A stretch of DNA of 64,000 nt from Frigoribacterium sp. PhB24 (GTDB lineage: Bacteria; Actinomycetota; Actinomycetes; Actinomycetales; Microbacteriaceae): NCBI RefSeq assembly GCF_003755185.1, contig NZ_RKIC01000009.1:372001-436000 (forward strand). Reading direction: 5' to 3'. Every line of letters begins with the position of its first letter. Position 1 is the first letter of the stretch. Below are positions 1 to 12,565 of this stretch, piece after piece. The position numbers and the translations under genes were made by a program. The notes under the pieces are model-generated. The model was not told where the DNA came from. It saw only the letters and a list, made by a program, of their open reading frames with translations, and made no database searches.

Positions 1-2537
<2,537 letters not shown>

Positions 2538-2538
<1 letters not shown>

Positions 2539-3722
2539 CAGTTGCTGCTTTCGATGTCGGAGCCGAAGTCGACGGCCTGGCCGTTCGTGCGGGCGACGAC
2601 CGCCTCGCGGAAGCGGTCGAAGAGGTGGTTGCTGTCGTGCGGGCCCGCGGCGGCCTCGGGGTGGTACTGCACGGAGAACGCCGGGATGTCGAGTGCGCGG
2701 AGGCCCTCGACGACCTGGTCGTTCAGGCTGTAGTGGCTGACCTCCACCCGGCCGAACCCGGCCGGTGAGTCGAGCACGCCGTCGATGGGCGCGTCGACCG
2801 CGAAGCCGTGGTTCTGGCTGGTGATCTCGACCTTGTTCGTGGTCTTGTCGAGCACCGGCTGGTTGATGCCGCGGTGGCCGAAGGGCAGCTTGTACGTGCC
2901 GAAGCCCAGTGCCCGACCGAACAGCTGGTTGCCGAAGCAGATGCCGAAGTACGGCAGACCGTCGCGCAGGGCGCCCTGCAGCAGTTCGACCTGCGAGTCG
3001 CTGGCCGCCGGGTCGCCCGGACCGTTCGAGTAGAAGAGCGCGTCGGGGGCGAGGGCGCGGAGCTCGTCGAGGGTCGTCGACTGCGGCAGCACGTGCACCT
3101 CGAAGCCGCGCTGCGCGAGGTACCGCAGGGTCGAGGTCTTGACACCCAGGTCGAGCACGGCGACGGAGCCGATGCGGTCGCCCTCGGCTTGCAGCACGTA
3201 TGGCTCGACCGTGGACACCTGGCTCGAGAGGTTGAGGCCGCGCATGTCGGCCCCGGCGGTCACGAGGGCGAGCTGCTCGTCGGGGTCGAGCCCGGCGTCC
3301 GGCCCGCTGAATACCCCACCCTTCATCGAGCCGACCTCGCGTAGACGGCGCGTGACGGCGCGGGTGTCGATTCCGCGGATGCCGACGATGCCGTCGGCGA
3401 CCAGCTGGACGTCGAGGCTGCCCTGTGCCCGGTGGTTCGAGACCACGCGGCTGGCATCACGCACGACGTAGCCGGCGACCCAGATGCGGCGCGACTCGGG
3501 ATCGGTGTCGTTCACGCCCGTGTTGCCGATGTGCGGCGCGGTCATGACGACGATCTGCCCGGCGTACGAGGGGTCGGTCAGGGTCTCCTGGTAGCCGGTC
3601 ATGCCGGTCGCGAAGACGACCTCGCCGAGTGTGCGTCCGACGGCGCCGTAGGCGCGACCCGAGTACCGGGTGCCGTCGGCGAGGACCAGCACGGCCCTGT
3701 CGGTGGTGGAGGCGTCAGTCAA
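2538..3722 (-). CDS. carA: Carbamoyl-phosphate synthase small (glutaminase) subunit
   Basis: This is the glutamine amidotransferase subunit that supplies ammonia to CarB. At 394 residues it has the usual length. The N-terminal CarA domain includes [10 protein letters not shown] and the TGMTGYQE segment. The class I glutaminase domain has its nucleophile Cys in GICFGNQ (about residue 262) and the His-Glu pair in QYHPEA (about 354). The open frame extends further upstream, but that part lies inside the preceding gene and is low-complexity. I chose the TTG at 3722 because it follows AAGGAG at a 7-base spacing and gives the family N-terminus [12 protein letters not shown]. This start overlaps the preceding PH-like gene by 8 bases. 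The carB start overlaps the stop. Confidence 0.95.
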
Positions 3723-4236
3723 TGGTCTTCTCCTTGGTGGTGCCGGCCCCGGGGGCCGTGGGGACGAGGGGGCGGATCGCGGCGACGACGGGTGCCGGGT
3801 CGTCGGTGATGCGCAGGTAGGTGTCGAGGTCGACGTCGCCGAGGCGCCAGCCGACGAGGACGAGGCCGTCTCGCTCGACGACGCGGTCGATGGTCCAGGT
3901 CGCGCGGTCGACGCCACGCAACGAGGAGGCGCGGATCAGCAGGGCCGGTTCGCCTGCGATCTCGAGGCGCACGCCCTCGGCGTGGACGGACACGATCGCC
4001 CGGGCGCGGAACCCGAGGCCGTGGACCACGACGCGGTCGAGCGGGTCGCCGCCTCGTGACGTCGCCACGTAGAACGCGTCGACCGCCACGATCGGCTCGG
4101 ACAGGTCGTCCGGCGCACGGTCGGGGGCCGGGATGTCGGACTGACGGCGACCGCGGGCCCGCCAGGACCGGGCCATCGACCCGATCAACAGTCCGACGCC
4201 GACGAGGATGAGCGCGGCGATGATCCACTGGCTCAT
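3715..4236 (-). CDS. PH-like domain membrane protein between pyrC and carA
   Basis: This 173-residue protein begins [20 protein letters not shown], a single N-terminal membrane segment (about residues 4-20). A basic stretch (RSWRARGRR) follows, then a soluble cytoplasmic part rich in beta-strand-like sequence ([20 protein letters not shown], then [20 protein letters not shown]). Actinobacterial genomes commonly carry such a PH-like protein at this exact place in the pyr operon; its function is not known to me. The ATG overlaps the pyrC stop by four bases (ATGA), and carA begins inside its 3' end, so it is tightly coupled to both. No catalytic motif is visible. A membrane anchoring or scaffolding role for the pyrimidine enzymes is only a guess. 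Confidence 0.8.
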   Translation of the reverse strand: MSQWIIAALILVGVGLLIGSMARSWRARGRRQSDIPAPDRAPDDLSEPIVAVDAFYVATSRGGDPLDRVVVHGLGFRARAIVSVHAEGVRLEIAGEPALLIRASSLRGVDRATWTIDRVVERDGLVLVGWRLGDVDLDTYLRITDDPAPVVAAIRPLVPTAPGAGTTKEKTID

Positions 4237-5606
4237 CGGGCGGTCGTCCCCTCGGCGGCCGCGAGGGCGGCGGCGGCGGTGTCGACGAGCCGGGCGGCAT
4301 GGGCGACGACCTCGCTGTCGACGACGTGGCCGTCGACCACGGTCGCGTAGCCGTGGTGGAAGGTCGCCCGCACCTGACCGGGCAGGACGCGTCCGAGGTA
4401 GGGCGAGTTGCGGCTCTTCCCCGCGAGGTGCTCGGTCGAGAACGTGCGGGTCACCCCTCGATCGTAGAGCGTGAGCTCGGCGGGCTCGCCTAGGGCGAGG
4501 GGACGCCCGTGCCCGGCCACCTGGCCGATGGCGGCCGGGGTGATCGACATCACGCGGGCCACGTCGGCCCAGCCGATCAGCCCCGTGTCGACCATGGTGT
4601 GGTGCACGACCGACAGGGCCGATTCGAGACCGACCATGCCGTTCGCGGCGGCGTCCCACTCGCAGCATTTCGCCTCGGAGGTGTGCGGGGCGTGGTCCGT
4701 GGCGACGACGTCGATCGTGCCGTCGGCCAGGGCGGCACGCAACGCCTCGACGTCTTCGGAGCGACGGAGTGGGGGATTCACCTTGTAGCGCGAGTCGTAG
4801 CCCGAGACCAGGTCTTCGGTCAACAGGAGGTGGTGCGGCGTCACCTCGGCCGTGACCTCGATGCCGCGCGACTTGGCCCAGCGGATCACCTCGACGCTGC
4901 CCGCCGTCGACACGTGGCACACGTGCAGTCGGGCGCCGACGTGGTCGGCGAGCAGCACGTCACGGGCGATGATCGCCTCTTCGGCGACCGCCGGCCAGCC
5001 GCCCAGGCCGAGCTCGGCCGAGAGCGCGCCCTCGTTCATCTGTGCGCCTTCGGTCAGCCGGGGCTCTTGCGCGTGCTGGGCGAGGACTCCCCCGAATCCT
5101 TTGATGTACTCGAGGGCCCGGCGCATCAGCAGCGGGTCGGCGACGCAGGATCCGTCGTCGGAGAAGACCCGGACGGCGGCCCTCGAGTGGGCCATGGCGC
5201 CGATCTCGGAGAGGTGGGTGCCCTCCAGGCCTCGGCTGACGGCACCGATCGGGCGGACGGTCACGAAGCCGGCGCGCTCCCCCAGCGCCTGCACCTGTTC
5301 GACGACCCCCGCGGTGTCGGCCACGGGCGAGGAGTTGGCCATGGCGTTGACGGCGGTGTAGCCCCCGGCGGCCGCGGCGCGCGAGCCCGTCAGGACGGTC
5401 TCGCTGCCCTCGCCCCCGGGCTCGCGCAGGTGCGTGTGCAGGTCGACGAGCCCGGGCAGCAGCAGCAGCCCGTCCGCGTCGGTGACCGTCGCGCCCGCGG
5501 CGGTCAGGCCGGTGCCGAGCTCGACGACGACTCCGTCGCGGACGAGGACGTCCGTCCTGCTGCCGTCGGCGGTCTCGGCGCCTCGGATGAGATGGGTGAT
5601 GGTCAC
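4233..5606 (-). CDS. pyrC: Dihydroorotase
   Basis: Dihydroorotase closes carbamoyl-aspartate to dihydroorotate, the third step of UMP synthesis. The 457-residue protein has the class I metal-binding motif [10 protein letters not shown], a later histidine ([10 protein letters not shown]), [10 protein letters not shown], and the DHAPH motif in [18 protein letters not shown]. These are the zinc ligands and catalytic Asp of the amidohydrolase fold. The start is the GTG at 5606, preceded by GAGAGGAC and overlapping the pyrB stop as GTGA. The open frame continues far upstream through pyrB in another frame, but that part is not coding. The 3' end overlaps the PH-like gene by four bases. Confidence 0.96.
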   Translation of the reverse strand: MTITHLIRGAETADGSRTDVLVRDGVVVELGTGLTAAGATVTDADGLLLLPGLVDLHTHLREPGGEGSETVLTGSRAAAAGGYTAVNAMANSSPVADTAGVVEQVQALGERAGFVTVRPIGAVSRGLEGTHLSEIGAMAHSRAAVRVFSDDGSCVADPLLMRRALEYIKGFGGVLAQHAQEPRLTEGAQMNEGALSAELGLGGWPAVAEEAIIARDVLLADHVGARLHVCHVSTAGSVEVIRWAKSRGIEVTAEVTPHHLLLTEDLVSGYDSRYKVNPPLRRSEDVEALRAALADGTIDVVATDHAPHTSEAKCCEWDAAANGMVGLESALSVVHHTMVDTGLIGWADVARVMSITPAAIGQVAGHGRPLALGEPAELTLYDRGVTRTFSTEHLAGKSRNSPYLGRVLPGQVRATFHHGYATVVDGHVVDSEVVAHAARLVDTAAAALAAAEGTTAR

Positions 5607-6559
5607 GATGCGTCCTCTCGGTCGCCGGCGAGGGTGAGGTAGAGCACGGCCATGCGGACGGCCACGCCGTTCGTGACCTGCTCGCGGACCGTCGACCGCG
5701 GCGAGTCGGCCGCCTCGTCGCTGATCTCGAGCCCACGGTTCATCGGGCCGGGGTGCATGACGATGGTCGACTGCGGCAGCGACCGGAAACGCGAGGCGCC
5801 CAGACCCCACGACCGGGCGTACTCTCGCGGATTCGGGAAGAACGCGTCGTTCATGCGCTCCTGCTGGATGCGCAGCATCATGACGACGTCGGGACGCACC
5901 TCGGCGAGGGCGAGATCGAGGTCGTAGCGGACGGCTACCCCGAACCGGCTGACGTCGACCGGGACGAGCGTGGGAGGCGCGACCACCGTCACGTGGGCAC
6001 CGAGCGTCCTGAGCAGCCACGCGTTGGAGCGGGCGACCCGCGAATGCAGGATGTCGCCCACGATCATCACCTCGACCCCGTCGAGGTCGCGTCCTCGGCT
6101 CGCTGCCCCGTGGACGCGGCGGCGGATCGTGAACGCGTCGAGCAACGCCTGCGTGGGGTGCTCGTGGGTCCCGTCGCCGGCGTTGACGATGCCGGCGTCC
6201 ACCCAGCCGCTGTCGGCGAGCACGCGAGGGGCACCGCTCGACGGGTGACGGATCACGATGCCGTCGGCCCCCATGGCGGCGAGCGTCTGGGCCGTGTCTT
6301 TGAGGGACTCCCCCTTCGAGACGCTCGACCCCTTGGCCGCGAAGTTGATGACGTCGGCGCTGAGGCGTTTGGCCGCGGCCTCGAACGAGATCCGGGTGCG
6401 CGTGCTGTCCTCGTAGAAGAGGTTGACGACCGTGATGCCGCGCAGCGTCGGGAGCTTGCGCACCTCGCGGGTGGCGACGTCGGCCATGTCCTCGGCCACG
6501 TCGAGCACGCGGATCGCGTCGTCTCGCGAGAGGTCGGCCGTGCTGAGCAGGTGCCTCAT
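5603..6559 (-). CDS. pyrB: Aspartate carbamoyltransferase catalytic subunit
   Basis: This enzyme condenses carbamoyl phosphate with L-aspartate, the committed step of pyrimidine synthesis. The length of 318 residues is normal. The carbamoyl-phosphate site is clear: [12 protein letters not shown] (about residues 50-61), followed by [14 protein letters not shown], then HPSSGAP and HPTQALLD. The C-terminal part has [10 protein letters not shown] and the HPGPMNRG motif. No regulatory chain (PyrI) gene is nearby, as expected for actinobacteria. The ATG start overlaps the pyrR stop (ATGA), and the gene continues directly into pyrC. Confidence 0.97.
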   Translation of the reverse strand: MRHLLSTADLSRDDAIRVLDVAEDMADVATREVRKLPTLRGITVVNLFYEDSTRTRISFEAAAKRLSADVINFAAKGSSVSKGESLKDTAQTLAAMGADGIVIRHPSSGAPRVLADSGWVDAGIVNAGDGTHEHPTQALLDAFTIRRRVHGAASRGRDLDGVEVMIVGDILHSRVARSNAWLLRTLGAHVTVVAPPTLVPVDVSRFGVAVRYDLDLALAEVRPDVVMMLRIQQERMNDAFFPNPREYARSWGLGASRFRSLPQSTIVMHPGPMNRGLEISDEAADSPRSTVREQVTNGVAVRMAVLYLTLAGDREDAS

Positions 6560-7149
6560 CGGTCCGCCCCCGGGATGGTGACGGGGGCCGCATGGCCGCG
6601 CGCGCCTCCTTCGACCGCCCCGTCGTCGATCGCGACGAGCTCGTCGTCGTCGACGCCGTGCAGTCGGACGAAGATGCGCTCGACGGCCGAGGTGGGCAGG
6701 TTCTTGCCCACGAAGTCGGCGCGGATGGGCAACTCGCGGTGGCCCCGGTCGACGAGCACGGCGAGGCGGACGGCCCGGGGGCGTCCGAGCGAACTGAGCG
6801 CGTCGAGCGCTGCGCGGATGGTCCGGCCCGAGTAGAGGACGTCGTCGACCAGGACGACGGTCTTGCCGTCGATGCCGCCGGACGGGACGGAGGTGGGACG
6901 GGGCGACCGGGTGGGCTGACGGCGGAGGTCGTCGCGGTACATGGTCACGTCGACCGAACCGACGGGTACGGGACCGCCCGCGATGGACGACAGGGAAGCG
7001 GCCAGGCGCTCGGCGAGGACGACGCCCCGCGTCGGGATGCCCAGGACGACGAGGCCGTCGGCACCCTTGTTGGACTCGAGGATCTCGTGCGATATGCGCG
7101 TGAGGGCACGCGCGATGTCAGCCTGACTCAGCACGGTACGGGTGCTCAA
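6556..7149 (-). CDS. pyrR: Bifunctional pyr operon regulator / uracil phosphoribosyltransferase
   Basis: PyrR binds UMP or UTP and then the pyr mRNA leader, shutting down pyrimidine gene expression. It also has weak uracil phosphoribosyltransferase activity. The 197-residue protein shows the PRPP loop [20 protein letters not shown] (about residues 95-114) and an N-terminus [20 protein letters not shown] that matches the family. The C-terminus is a little longer than usual (about 15-20 extra residues after VAIDDG). Translation starts at a TTG (7149) after a strong AAGGAGGT. That site lies in a predicted hairpin described as its own entry, which suggests self-regulation of the whole pyrR-B-C-carAB operon. 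Confidence 0.96.
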   Translation of the reverse strand: MSTRTVLSQADIARALTRISHEILESNKGADGLVVLGIPTRGVVLAERLAASLSSIAGGPVPVGSVDVTMYRDDLRRQPTRSPRPTSVPSGGIDGKTVVLVDDVLYSGRTIRAALDALSSLGRPRAVRLAVLVDRGHRELPIRADFVGKNLPTSAVERIFVRLHGVDDDELVAIDDGAVEGGARGHAAPVTIPGADR

Positions 7150-7153
7150 TCGG

Positions 7154-7190
7154 ACCTCCTTCCCCGCCTCTCGGGACGGAACTTAAAGGA
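7154..7190 (-). promoter_or_regulatory. PyrR-binding leader hairpin that sequesters the pyrR ribosome binding site
   Basis: On the minus strand, just 5' of the pyrR TTG, the RNA would read CCTTTAAGTTCCG followed by TCCCGAGAGGCGGGG and then AAGGAGGT. The upstream CCTT can pair with the AAGG of the Shine-Dalgarno sequence. An inner stem CCCG/CGGG closes an AGAGG loop. The GAGAGG-type loop is the hallmark of the PyrR recognition element known from Bacillus. In mycobacteria the equivalent element overlaps the ribosome binding site and works by translational repression. Here the architecture is the same, so blocking of ribosome entry on PyrR-UMP binding is the expected mechanism. Recognition is by sequence pattern only. 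Confidence 0.75.
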
Positions 7191-7253
7191 TGTCGGTGTG
7201 GGTGGTTCGAGCCTATCGCGTCGTGACGTGACCGATGAGTCGACCCGCGACGA

Positions 7254-7664
7254 TCAGCCGGCGGTCGCGATGCGGCCGAGCAGGCCGTTGACGAACGAGG
7301 CCGAGTCGTCGGTGCTGAGGGTCTGCGCCAGCTCGACGGCCTCGCTGATGGCCACGGCGTCGGGGATCTCGTCGTTGTGGCGGAGCTCCCAGATGCCGAT
7401 GCGGATGATGCCGCGATCGAGGGTGGGCATGCGGGCGAGGGTCCAACCCTGCGAGTACGTCTCGATCAGTTCGTCGATCTCGTCGCGGTGGTCGATGACC
7501 CCCTGCACGATGTCGCGGGCGTATCCCCAGCTCGAGCCGCGTTCGGGCTGGTCGAGGGCACGCTGGGTCTCGGCGACGAGGGCGTCGGTCATCGTGATCT
7601 GACGGATGTCGGCGACGTACAGGACGTCGAGGGCGCGCTTGCGCGCCTTGGTGCGTGCGCTCAC
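7254..7664 (-). CDS. nusB: Transcription antitermination factor NusB
   Basis: NusB pairs with NusE (ribosomal protein S10) at boxA RNA and supports rRNA antitermination. The 136-residue protein starts SARTKARKRALDVLYVADIR, close to the family N-terminus, and ends with the typical AISEAVELAQTLSTDDSASFVNGLLGRI. The GTG at 7664 lies only three bases after the efp stop codon, so the two genes are almost certainly one transcript. The efp-nusB order is standard in Gram-positive bacteria. Confidence 0.96.
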   Translation of the reverse strand: MSARTKARKRALDVLYVADIRQITMTDALVAETQRALDQPERGSSWGYARDIVQGVIDHRDEIDELIETYSQGWTLARMPTLDRGIIRIGIWELRHNDEIPDAVAISEAVELAQTLSTDDSASFVNGLLGRIATAG

Positions 7665-7667
7665 CGA

Positions 7668-8231
7668 CTAGTCGTTGACGCGGCCGAGGTAGCCGCCGTC
7701 GCGCGTGTCGACCTTGACCTTGGTGCCGGTCTCGAGGAACAGCGGGACCTGGATCTCGTAGCCGGTCTCGACGGTGGCGGGCTTCGTGCCGCCGGTCGAG
7801 CGGTCGCCCTGCAGGCCCGGCTCGGTGTACGTGACCTCGAGGATCACCGACGCCGGCAGCTCGATGTAGAGCGGGTCGCCGTCGTGCAGGGCCATCTGCA
7901 CGTTCTGGTTCTCGAGCATGAAGTTCTTCGCGTCGCCGACGATCGTGGCGGGCACGTTGATCTGGTCGTAGTCGCTGGTGTCCATGAAGACGTAGCCGTC
8001 GGCCTCGGCGTAGAGGTAGGTGTACTCACGACGGTCGACGTTGGCGAAGTCGATCTTGGTGCCGGCGTTGAACGTCTTGTCGACGACCTTGCCCGACATC
8101 ACGTTCTTCATCTTCGTGCGGACGAACGCGCCACCCTTGCCCGGCTTGACGTGCTGGAACTCGATGACGTTCCAGAGTTGGCCGTCGAGGTTGAGGACGG
8201 CACCGTTCTTGATGTCGTTGGTAGTCGCCAT
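7668..8231 (-). CDS. efp: Elongation factor P
   Basis: EF-P binds between the ribosomal P and E sites and relieves stalling at consecutive prolines. It has 187 residues and starts [20 protein letters not shown]. The domain I loop reads [17 protein letters not shown], and the conserved tip PGKGGA carries the Lys that is left unmodified or modified depending on lineage. The C-terminal OB domain ends [22 protein letters not shown] hexamer at 8286-8291 on the minus strand could be its -10 element; I see no good -35. It is followed at once by nusB. Confidence 0.97.
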   Translation of the reverse strand: MATTNDIKNGAVLNLDGQLWNVIEFQHVKPGKGGAFVRTKMKNVMSGKVVDKTFNAGTKIDFANVDRREYTYLYAEADGYVFMDTSDYDQINVPATIVGDAKNFMLENQNVQMALHDGDPLYIELPASVILEVTYTEPGLQGDRSTGGTKPATVETGYEIQVPLFLETGTKVKVDTRDGGYLGRVND

Positions 8232-8316
8232 GCGCGGATGATCCGTTCGAGGTGGTGGGAGATCGGCCGGAATCGGCCATCGTCGAGTGTAGCGGACGCC
8301 CTGAGGGCCCGAAGGG

Positions 8317-9405
8317 CTAGGAGCCGATCTCTTGGTAGGCCGCGAAGAGCAGGCTCTGGTCCGGGCCCTGCAGCACGGTCGGCCGTCCGATCTCGTCGAG
8401 CACGATGAACCGGAGGAGGCCCGCCCGAGCCTTCTTGTCACGCTGCATCGTCGCCAGCAGGGTGTTCCAGCGGCCGAGGGGGTACGACACGGGCAGGGTC
8501 AGCGATTCGAGGATTCGACGATGACGGTCCACCGCCTCGTCGGACAACCGGCCGGTCAGGCGCGCCAGTTCGGCGGCGAACACCATGCCCACCGAGACCG
8601 CTGCCCCGTGGCGCCACTGGTAGCGCTCGGCGTGCTCGACGGCGTGGCCGAGCGTGTGACCGTAGTTGAGGATCTCGCGCAGTCCTTGTTCGGTGAGGTC
8701 CTCGCCGACGACGCGGGCCTTGAGGCCGATCGCCAGTTCGACGACCCGTCGGAACTCGGGTGTCGCCGGGTCGGTCGCCCGGTCGACGTCGGCCTCGACG
8801 ATGTCGAGGATCTCTGGCTCGGCGATGAAGCCGACCTTGACGACCTCGGCGAACCCGGCGAGGATCTCGTTCTTGGACAGGGTGTCGAGGTGGTCGAGGT
8901 CGGCCAAGACCGCGACGGGCGGGTGGAAGACACCGACCAGGTTCTTGCCCTCGGCCGTGTTCACACCGGTCTTGCCGCCGACGCTCGCGTCGACGAGCCC
9001 CAGCACGCTCGTCGGCATCTGGACCAGGGGGACGCCCCGGAGCCAGGTGCCCGCGACGAAGCCGGCGAGGTCGGTGATGGCCCCGCCGCCGAGGCCGATG
9101 ACGGCGTCCGTGCGAGTGAAGTCGGCCTGTCCGAGCACCTGCCAGCAGAAAGCGGCGACCTCGATGCGCTTGGCGTCCTCGGCGTCGGGCACCTCGGCGA
9201 TCAGGGCCTCGTAGCCCGCATCGACCAGGGCGTCACGCACCGCGCCGGCCTTGCGGCCCAGGGTGGGCGAGTGGACGATGAGCACCTTCTTGGTCTGCGG
9301 GTGCAGCACGCCCGGCAGGCGACTGGTGAGGCCCCGGCCGACGAGGACGTCGTAGGGGGCGTTTCCCCCGACGTGGATGGTCGTGGTGTCGGTCTCGTCG
9401 GTCAT
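8317..9405 (-). CDS. aroB: 3-dehydroquinate synthase
   Basis: AroB converts DAHP to 3-dehydroquinate, the second shikimate pathway step, using NAD and a divalent metal. The 362-residue protein has the NAD-binding [16 protein letters not shown] (about residues 104-119), the [19 protein letters not shown] segment, the metal ligands in [11 protein letters not shown] and [12 protein letters not shown] (two His of the zinc site), and the RDKKAR motif near the C-terminus. The ATG overlaps the aroK stop (ATGA), so aroC-aroK-aroB form one coupled unit. Confidence 0.97.
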   Translation of the reverse strand: MTDETDTTTIHVGGNAPYDVLVGRGLTSRLPGVLHPQTKKVLIVHSPTLGRKAGAVRDALVDAGYEALIAEVPDAEDAKRIEVAAFCWQVLGQADFTRTDAVIGLGGGAITDLAGFVAGTWLRGVPLVQMPTSVLGLVDASVGGKTGVNTAEGKNLVGVFHPPVAVLADLDHLDTLSKNEILAGFAEVVKVGFIAEPEILDIVEADVDRATDPATPEFRRVVELAIGLKARVVGEDLTEQGLREILNYGHTLGHAVEHAERYQWRHGAAVSVGMVFAAELARLTGRLSDEAVDRHRRILESLTLPVSYPLGRWNTLLATMQRDKKARAGLLRFIVLDEIGRPTVLQGPDQSLLFAAYQEIGS

Positions 9406-9917
9406 GCGGTGCCTCTCTCGGAGTCGAGCCAGGTCTCGATGTCGTCGACGACTGTCGAGACGGGCCGGTGGGACGTGTCGAACACGACGGACGCGAGCGC
9501 CCGGTAGACGGGATCGCGCTCGGCCGCGATGGTGCGCCAGGACTCGATGCCACCGCGCTGCAGCAGGGGGCGGGCGCTGCCGGCCAGCCTCGATTCGACG
9601 GCTTCGGCCGAGACGGTCAGCAGGATGACCGGGAGCCCGGTCAAGGAGGCGCGGGTGCGGTGGTCGAGGACGGCTCCCCCGCCCAGCGACACCACCCCGT
9701 TGACGGCCAAGGCCTCGACCACCGCGTCGTGCTCGACGTGGCGGAAGTGCGCTTCACCGTGGTTCTCGAACAGATCGGCGATCGGCCCGTGTCGCCGGAC
9801 GACGAGGCGGTCGCTGTCGACGAACGGGACGTCGAGTCGTCGCGAGAGCTTCTTGCCGATGCTCGTCTTGCCTGCTCCCATCGGCCCGATCAGGACGATG
9901 GGTCGCGCGGTCGTCAC
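9402..9917 (-). CDS. aroK: Shikimate kinase
   Basis: Shikimate kinase phosphorylates shikimate with ATP. The protein has 171 residues. The P-loop [14 protein letters not shown] lies at about residues 11-24, the shikimate-contacting [12 protein letters not shown] follows, then the GGGAV motif ([14 protein letters not shown]) and the lid arginines (SARPLL). It starts with GTG (9917) overlapping the aroC stop as GTGA. A copy of the dispersed AGGAGGCGCGGG repeat lies inside the gene at 9644-9655, encoding RTRAS on the minus strand. Confidence 0.96.
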   Translation of the reverse strand: MTTARPIVLIGPMGAGKTSIGKKLSRRLDVPFVDSDRLVVRRHGPIADLFENHGEAHFRHVEHDAVVEALAVNGVVSLGGGAVLDHRTRASLTGLPVILLTVSAEAVESRLAGSARPLLQRGGIESWRTIAAERDPVYRALASVVFDTSHRPVSTVVDDIETWLDSERGTA

Positions 9918-11119
9918 TCGGTGCCGGACGCCGGCTGAGTCCGCAGGTTCTCGGGGATGGCGTCGAGGTAGCCGCGGAGGTTGCGGGCGGTCTCGCGCAG
10001 CGAGTCGCCCCCGAACTTCTCGAGCACCGAGTTGGCGAGGACGAGGGCGACCATCGACTCCGCGACGACACCGGCGGCCGGGACCGCGCAGACGTCGGAT
10101 CGTTGGTGGTGCGCCTTGCTCTCTTCTCCGGTCGCGACGTCGATGGTGGCGAGGGCCCGGGGCACGGTGGCGATGGGTTTCATGCCGGCGCGGACGCGAA
10201 GCACGGTGCCCGTGCTCATGCCCCCTTCGGTACCCCCGGCGCGGTCGGTGTCACGCGAGATGACCCCGCCGGAACGGTGCAGTTCGTCATGGGCGACGGA
10301 GCCACGTCTGCGGGTGGTCTCGAAACCGTCTCCGACCTCGACGCCCTTGATCGCCTGGATGCCCATCAACGCCGCGGCCAGCTGCGAGTCGAGACGGCGG
10401 TCCCAGTGCACGTGCGAGCCGAGCCCGGGCGGCACGCCGTAGGCGAGCACTTCGACCACGCCGCCGAGGGTGTCGCCGTCTTTCTTGGCGGACTCGACCT
10501 CGTCGACCATGAGTCGACTCGTCTTCTCGTCGAAGCAGCGCAAGGGATCGTCGTCGAGACGATCGACGTCGGACGGGACCGGCACGGGGGTGCCCTCGGG
10601 GACGCGCACGGGGCCGATGGCCAGGGTGTGGCTGACGAGCTCGATGCCGAGCTCGGCGAGGAAGGACCGCGCGACGGCTCCGAGTGCCACTCGTGCCGCC
10701 GTCTCGCGAGCACTGGCACGCTCGAGGATCGGACGGGCCTCGTCCACGTCGTACTTCTGCATTCCGACGAGGTCGGCATGGCCGGGCCGTGGCCGGGTGA
10801 GCGGGGCGCTTCGGCCCCGTGAGGCGTCGCTCACCTCGACCGGCTCGGGGTTCATGACCTCGACCCATTTCGGCCACTCGGTGTTGCCGATGCGCAAGGC
10901 GACGGGGCTGCCCATCGTGAGGCCGTGACGCACGCCACCCGAGATGTTCAGCTCGTCCTGCTCGAACTTCATGCGCGAACCCCGGCCGTAGCCCAGTTTG
11001 CGGCGGGCGAGGTCGGTGCGGATCGCGTCGAGCGACACCGGCACGCCGGCCGGCAATCCCTCGAGGACGGCGACGAGCTCGGGCCCGTGAGATTCTCCAG
11101 CGGTCAACCAACGAAGCAT
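9914..11119 (-). CDS. aroC: Chorismate synthase
   Basis: AroC makes chorismate from EPSP with reduced FMN and is the last shared step of aromatic synthesis. The 401-residue length is typical of the actinobacterial form. The N-terminus [25 protein letters not shown] is diagnostic. Further family motifs are [76 protein letters not shown] and the C-terminal [18 protein letters not shown]. It is the first gene of aroC-K-B. A GC-rich hairpin (11142-11180) separates it from mltG upstream, so it may have its own promoter in the gap of about 100 bases. Confidence 0.97.
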   Translation of the reverse strand: MLRWLTAGESHGPELVAVLEGLPAGVPVSLDAIRTDLARRKLGYGRGSRMKFEQDELNISGGVRHGLTMGSPVALRIGNTEWPKWVEVMNPEPVEVSDASRGRSAPLTRPRPGHADLVGMQKYDVDEARPILERASARETAARVALGAVARSFLAELGIELVSHTLAIGPVRVPEGTPVPVPSDVDRLDDDPLRCFDEKTSRLMVDEVESAKKDGDTLGGVVEVLAYGVPPGLGSHVHWDRRLDSQLAAALMGIQAIKGVEVGDGFETTRRRGSVAHDELHRSGGVISRDTDRAGGTEGGMSTGTVLRVRAGMKPIATVPRALATIDVATGEESKAHHQRSDVCAVPAAGVVAESMVALVLANSVLEKFGGDSLRETARNLRGYLDAIPENLRTQPASGTE

Positions 11120-11141
11120 GGTGTCGATCCTCCCACAGGCA

Positions 11142-11180
11142 GAGGGGTCGACCGACCGTGTGACGGCCGGCCGACCCCTC
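11142..11180 (-). terminator. GC hairpin between mltG and aroC
   Basis: The arms GAGGGGTCG (11142-11150) and CGACCCCTC (11172-11180) pair perfectly over nine bases around a 21-base GC-rich loop. It sits about 40 bases past the mltG stop on the minus strand. There is no clear T-run, which is usual for actinobacterial terminators, so it may terminate or merely attenuate transcription before aroC. Confidence 0.5.
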
Positions 11181-11218
11181 TGAAAGGCCCTGCGCGGTGG
11201 TCCCCCGGACCGACCGCT

Positions 11219-12562
11219 CTATTGGTATTCGGGGTGCTCGCGCATCCAGGCCTGCCATTGCTTCACCGCGGCCTGGTGTTCGGCGAACGTGGTCGAGAAA
11301 GCCGTCTCGCCGGTGTCGAGGTTCACCGTGACGAAGTACAGCCACGTGCCGTCGGCCGGTTTGAGGGCCGCGTTGAGGGCGAGGTCGCCCGGGTTGGAGA
11401 TCGGCCCCACCGGGAGACCCTCGTGGACGTAGGTGTTGTAGGCGTTGTTCGCGTCGCCGCGCTCTTCGTCGGTCGTCGTGACCCGGTGGGTGTTGCCCGT
11501 CCCGTAGGCGACCGTGGCATCCGATTGCAGCAGCATGCCCTGGTCGAGACGGTTCTGGAAGACCCGAGCGACCTTGGGGTAATCGTCTGCGAGACCGGCT
11601 TCTTTCTGGATGAGCGACGCGAAGACGATGGTCTTCTGGTAGTCGGCGGGCTGCGCACCCGCGGACTGCAGGTGCTCGGTCATGGTGGTGACCATGTCTT
11701 GCAGGTAGTCGTGCGCCGTCTTGCCCGGGTCGAGCTCGTACGTCGCCGGGAAGAGCCATCCCTCGAGGCTCGTCGCTTCGGCGGGCAGACCGAACGACGT
11801 GTGGTCCGCGGCGGCGGCCTGGACGTCGGCGATCGGGATCGACGTCGCGGTGGCGAGCAGTTCGTAGACGTCCGCCGCTGCGGTTCCCTCGGGGATGACG
11901 ACCTTGTTGGTGATGCGGTTGGCGCTGTCCTGCAGCGCGTCGAGGGCCGACTGGGCACTCATCTGCTGCTGCAGGGTATACGTGCCCGGCTGGAAGGTCA
12001 TCGACGGGTTGGACAACAGGACCGAGTAGGCCGACTCGTAGCTCTGTGTGACTCCGGCGTCGGCGAGGTTCTGGGCGATGTCGGAGCCGACCTGGCCGGA
12101 GACGATGGCGAACTCGACGGGCGTGCCGTTGCCGCTGCCGGCGTAGTCGGCCGGTTCGTCATCACCCGTGAACTTGGCGATCAGGGGTTGCACCTGCCCC
12201 CAGGCGGCGGCGACGCCGGCGGTGCCTCCGGCGAGGACGAGCACGAGGATCGTCGCGAGGACGATCGGGCCTTTCTTGGACCGACGTTCGCGTGGTTCCC
12301 GAGTCGCGCGTCGCCGGGAGCGCTCGTCCTCATCGTCGGATGGCGTGACGACGACGGGATCGGCCTGTCTCTCGCGCTCGCGCTGCTCGCGCCGGGAGAG
12401 CGCAGGAGCCTCTCGATGCGTGCTCCGCCGGAGCGGCGTCCCGTCACCGCGACCCGACTCACCGTCGCCCGAGTCGCCTCGGCGACCTCCGGCCGTGTCG
12501 CCAGGGCGGTCGTTCTGGGGTTGGGACCTGAAGATGTCGTCCCAGTCGGGTTCGTCGGCCAC
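11219..12562 (-). CDS. mltG: Endolytic murein transglycosylase MltG (YceG family)
   Basis: MltG cleaves nascent glycan strands in the membrane-proximal peptidoglycan and is thought to set strand length. The 447-residue protein has a long, charged, disordered N-terminal cytoplasmic part (about residues 1-95, DEPDWDDIFRSQPQ onward), one membrane helix (GPIVLATILVLVLAGGTAGV) and an extracellular LysM-like plus catalytic domain. The catalytic Glu is in ASLIQKEAG, and VARVFQNRLDQGM and LQSDATVAYG are family motifs. It starts with GTG three bases after the ruvX stop; alaS-ruvX-mltG-aro is the common actinobacterial order. Confidence 0.93.
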   Translation of the reverse strand: MADEPDWDDIFRSQPQNDRPGDTAGGRRGDSGDGESGRGDGTPLRRSTHREAPALSRREQRERERQADPVVVTPSDDEDERSRRRATREPRERRSKKGPIVLATILVLVLAGGTAGVAAAWGQVQPLIAKFTGDDEPADYAGSGNGTPVEFAIVSGQVGSDIAQNLADAGVTQSYESAYSVLLSNPSMTFQPGTYTLQQQMSAQSALDALQDSANRITNKVVIPEGTAAADVYELLATATSIPIADVQAAAADHTSFGLPAEATSLEGWLFPATYELDPGKTAHDYLQDMVTTMTEHLQSAGAQPADYQKTIVFASLIQKEAGLADDYPKVARVFQNRLDQGMLLQSDATVAYGTGNTHRVTTTDEERGDANNAYNTYVHEGLPVGPISNPGDLALNAALKPADGTWLYFVTVNLDTGETAFSTTFAEHQAAVKQWQAWMREHPEYQ

Positions 12563-12565
12563 GAA

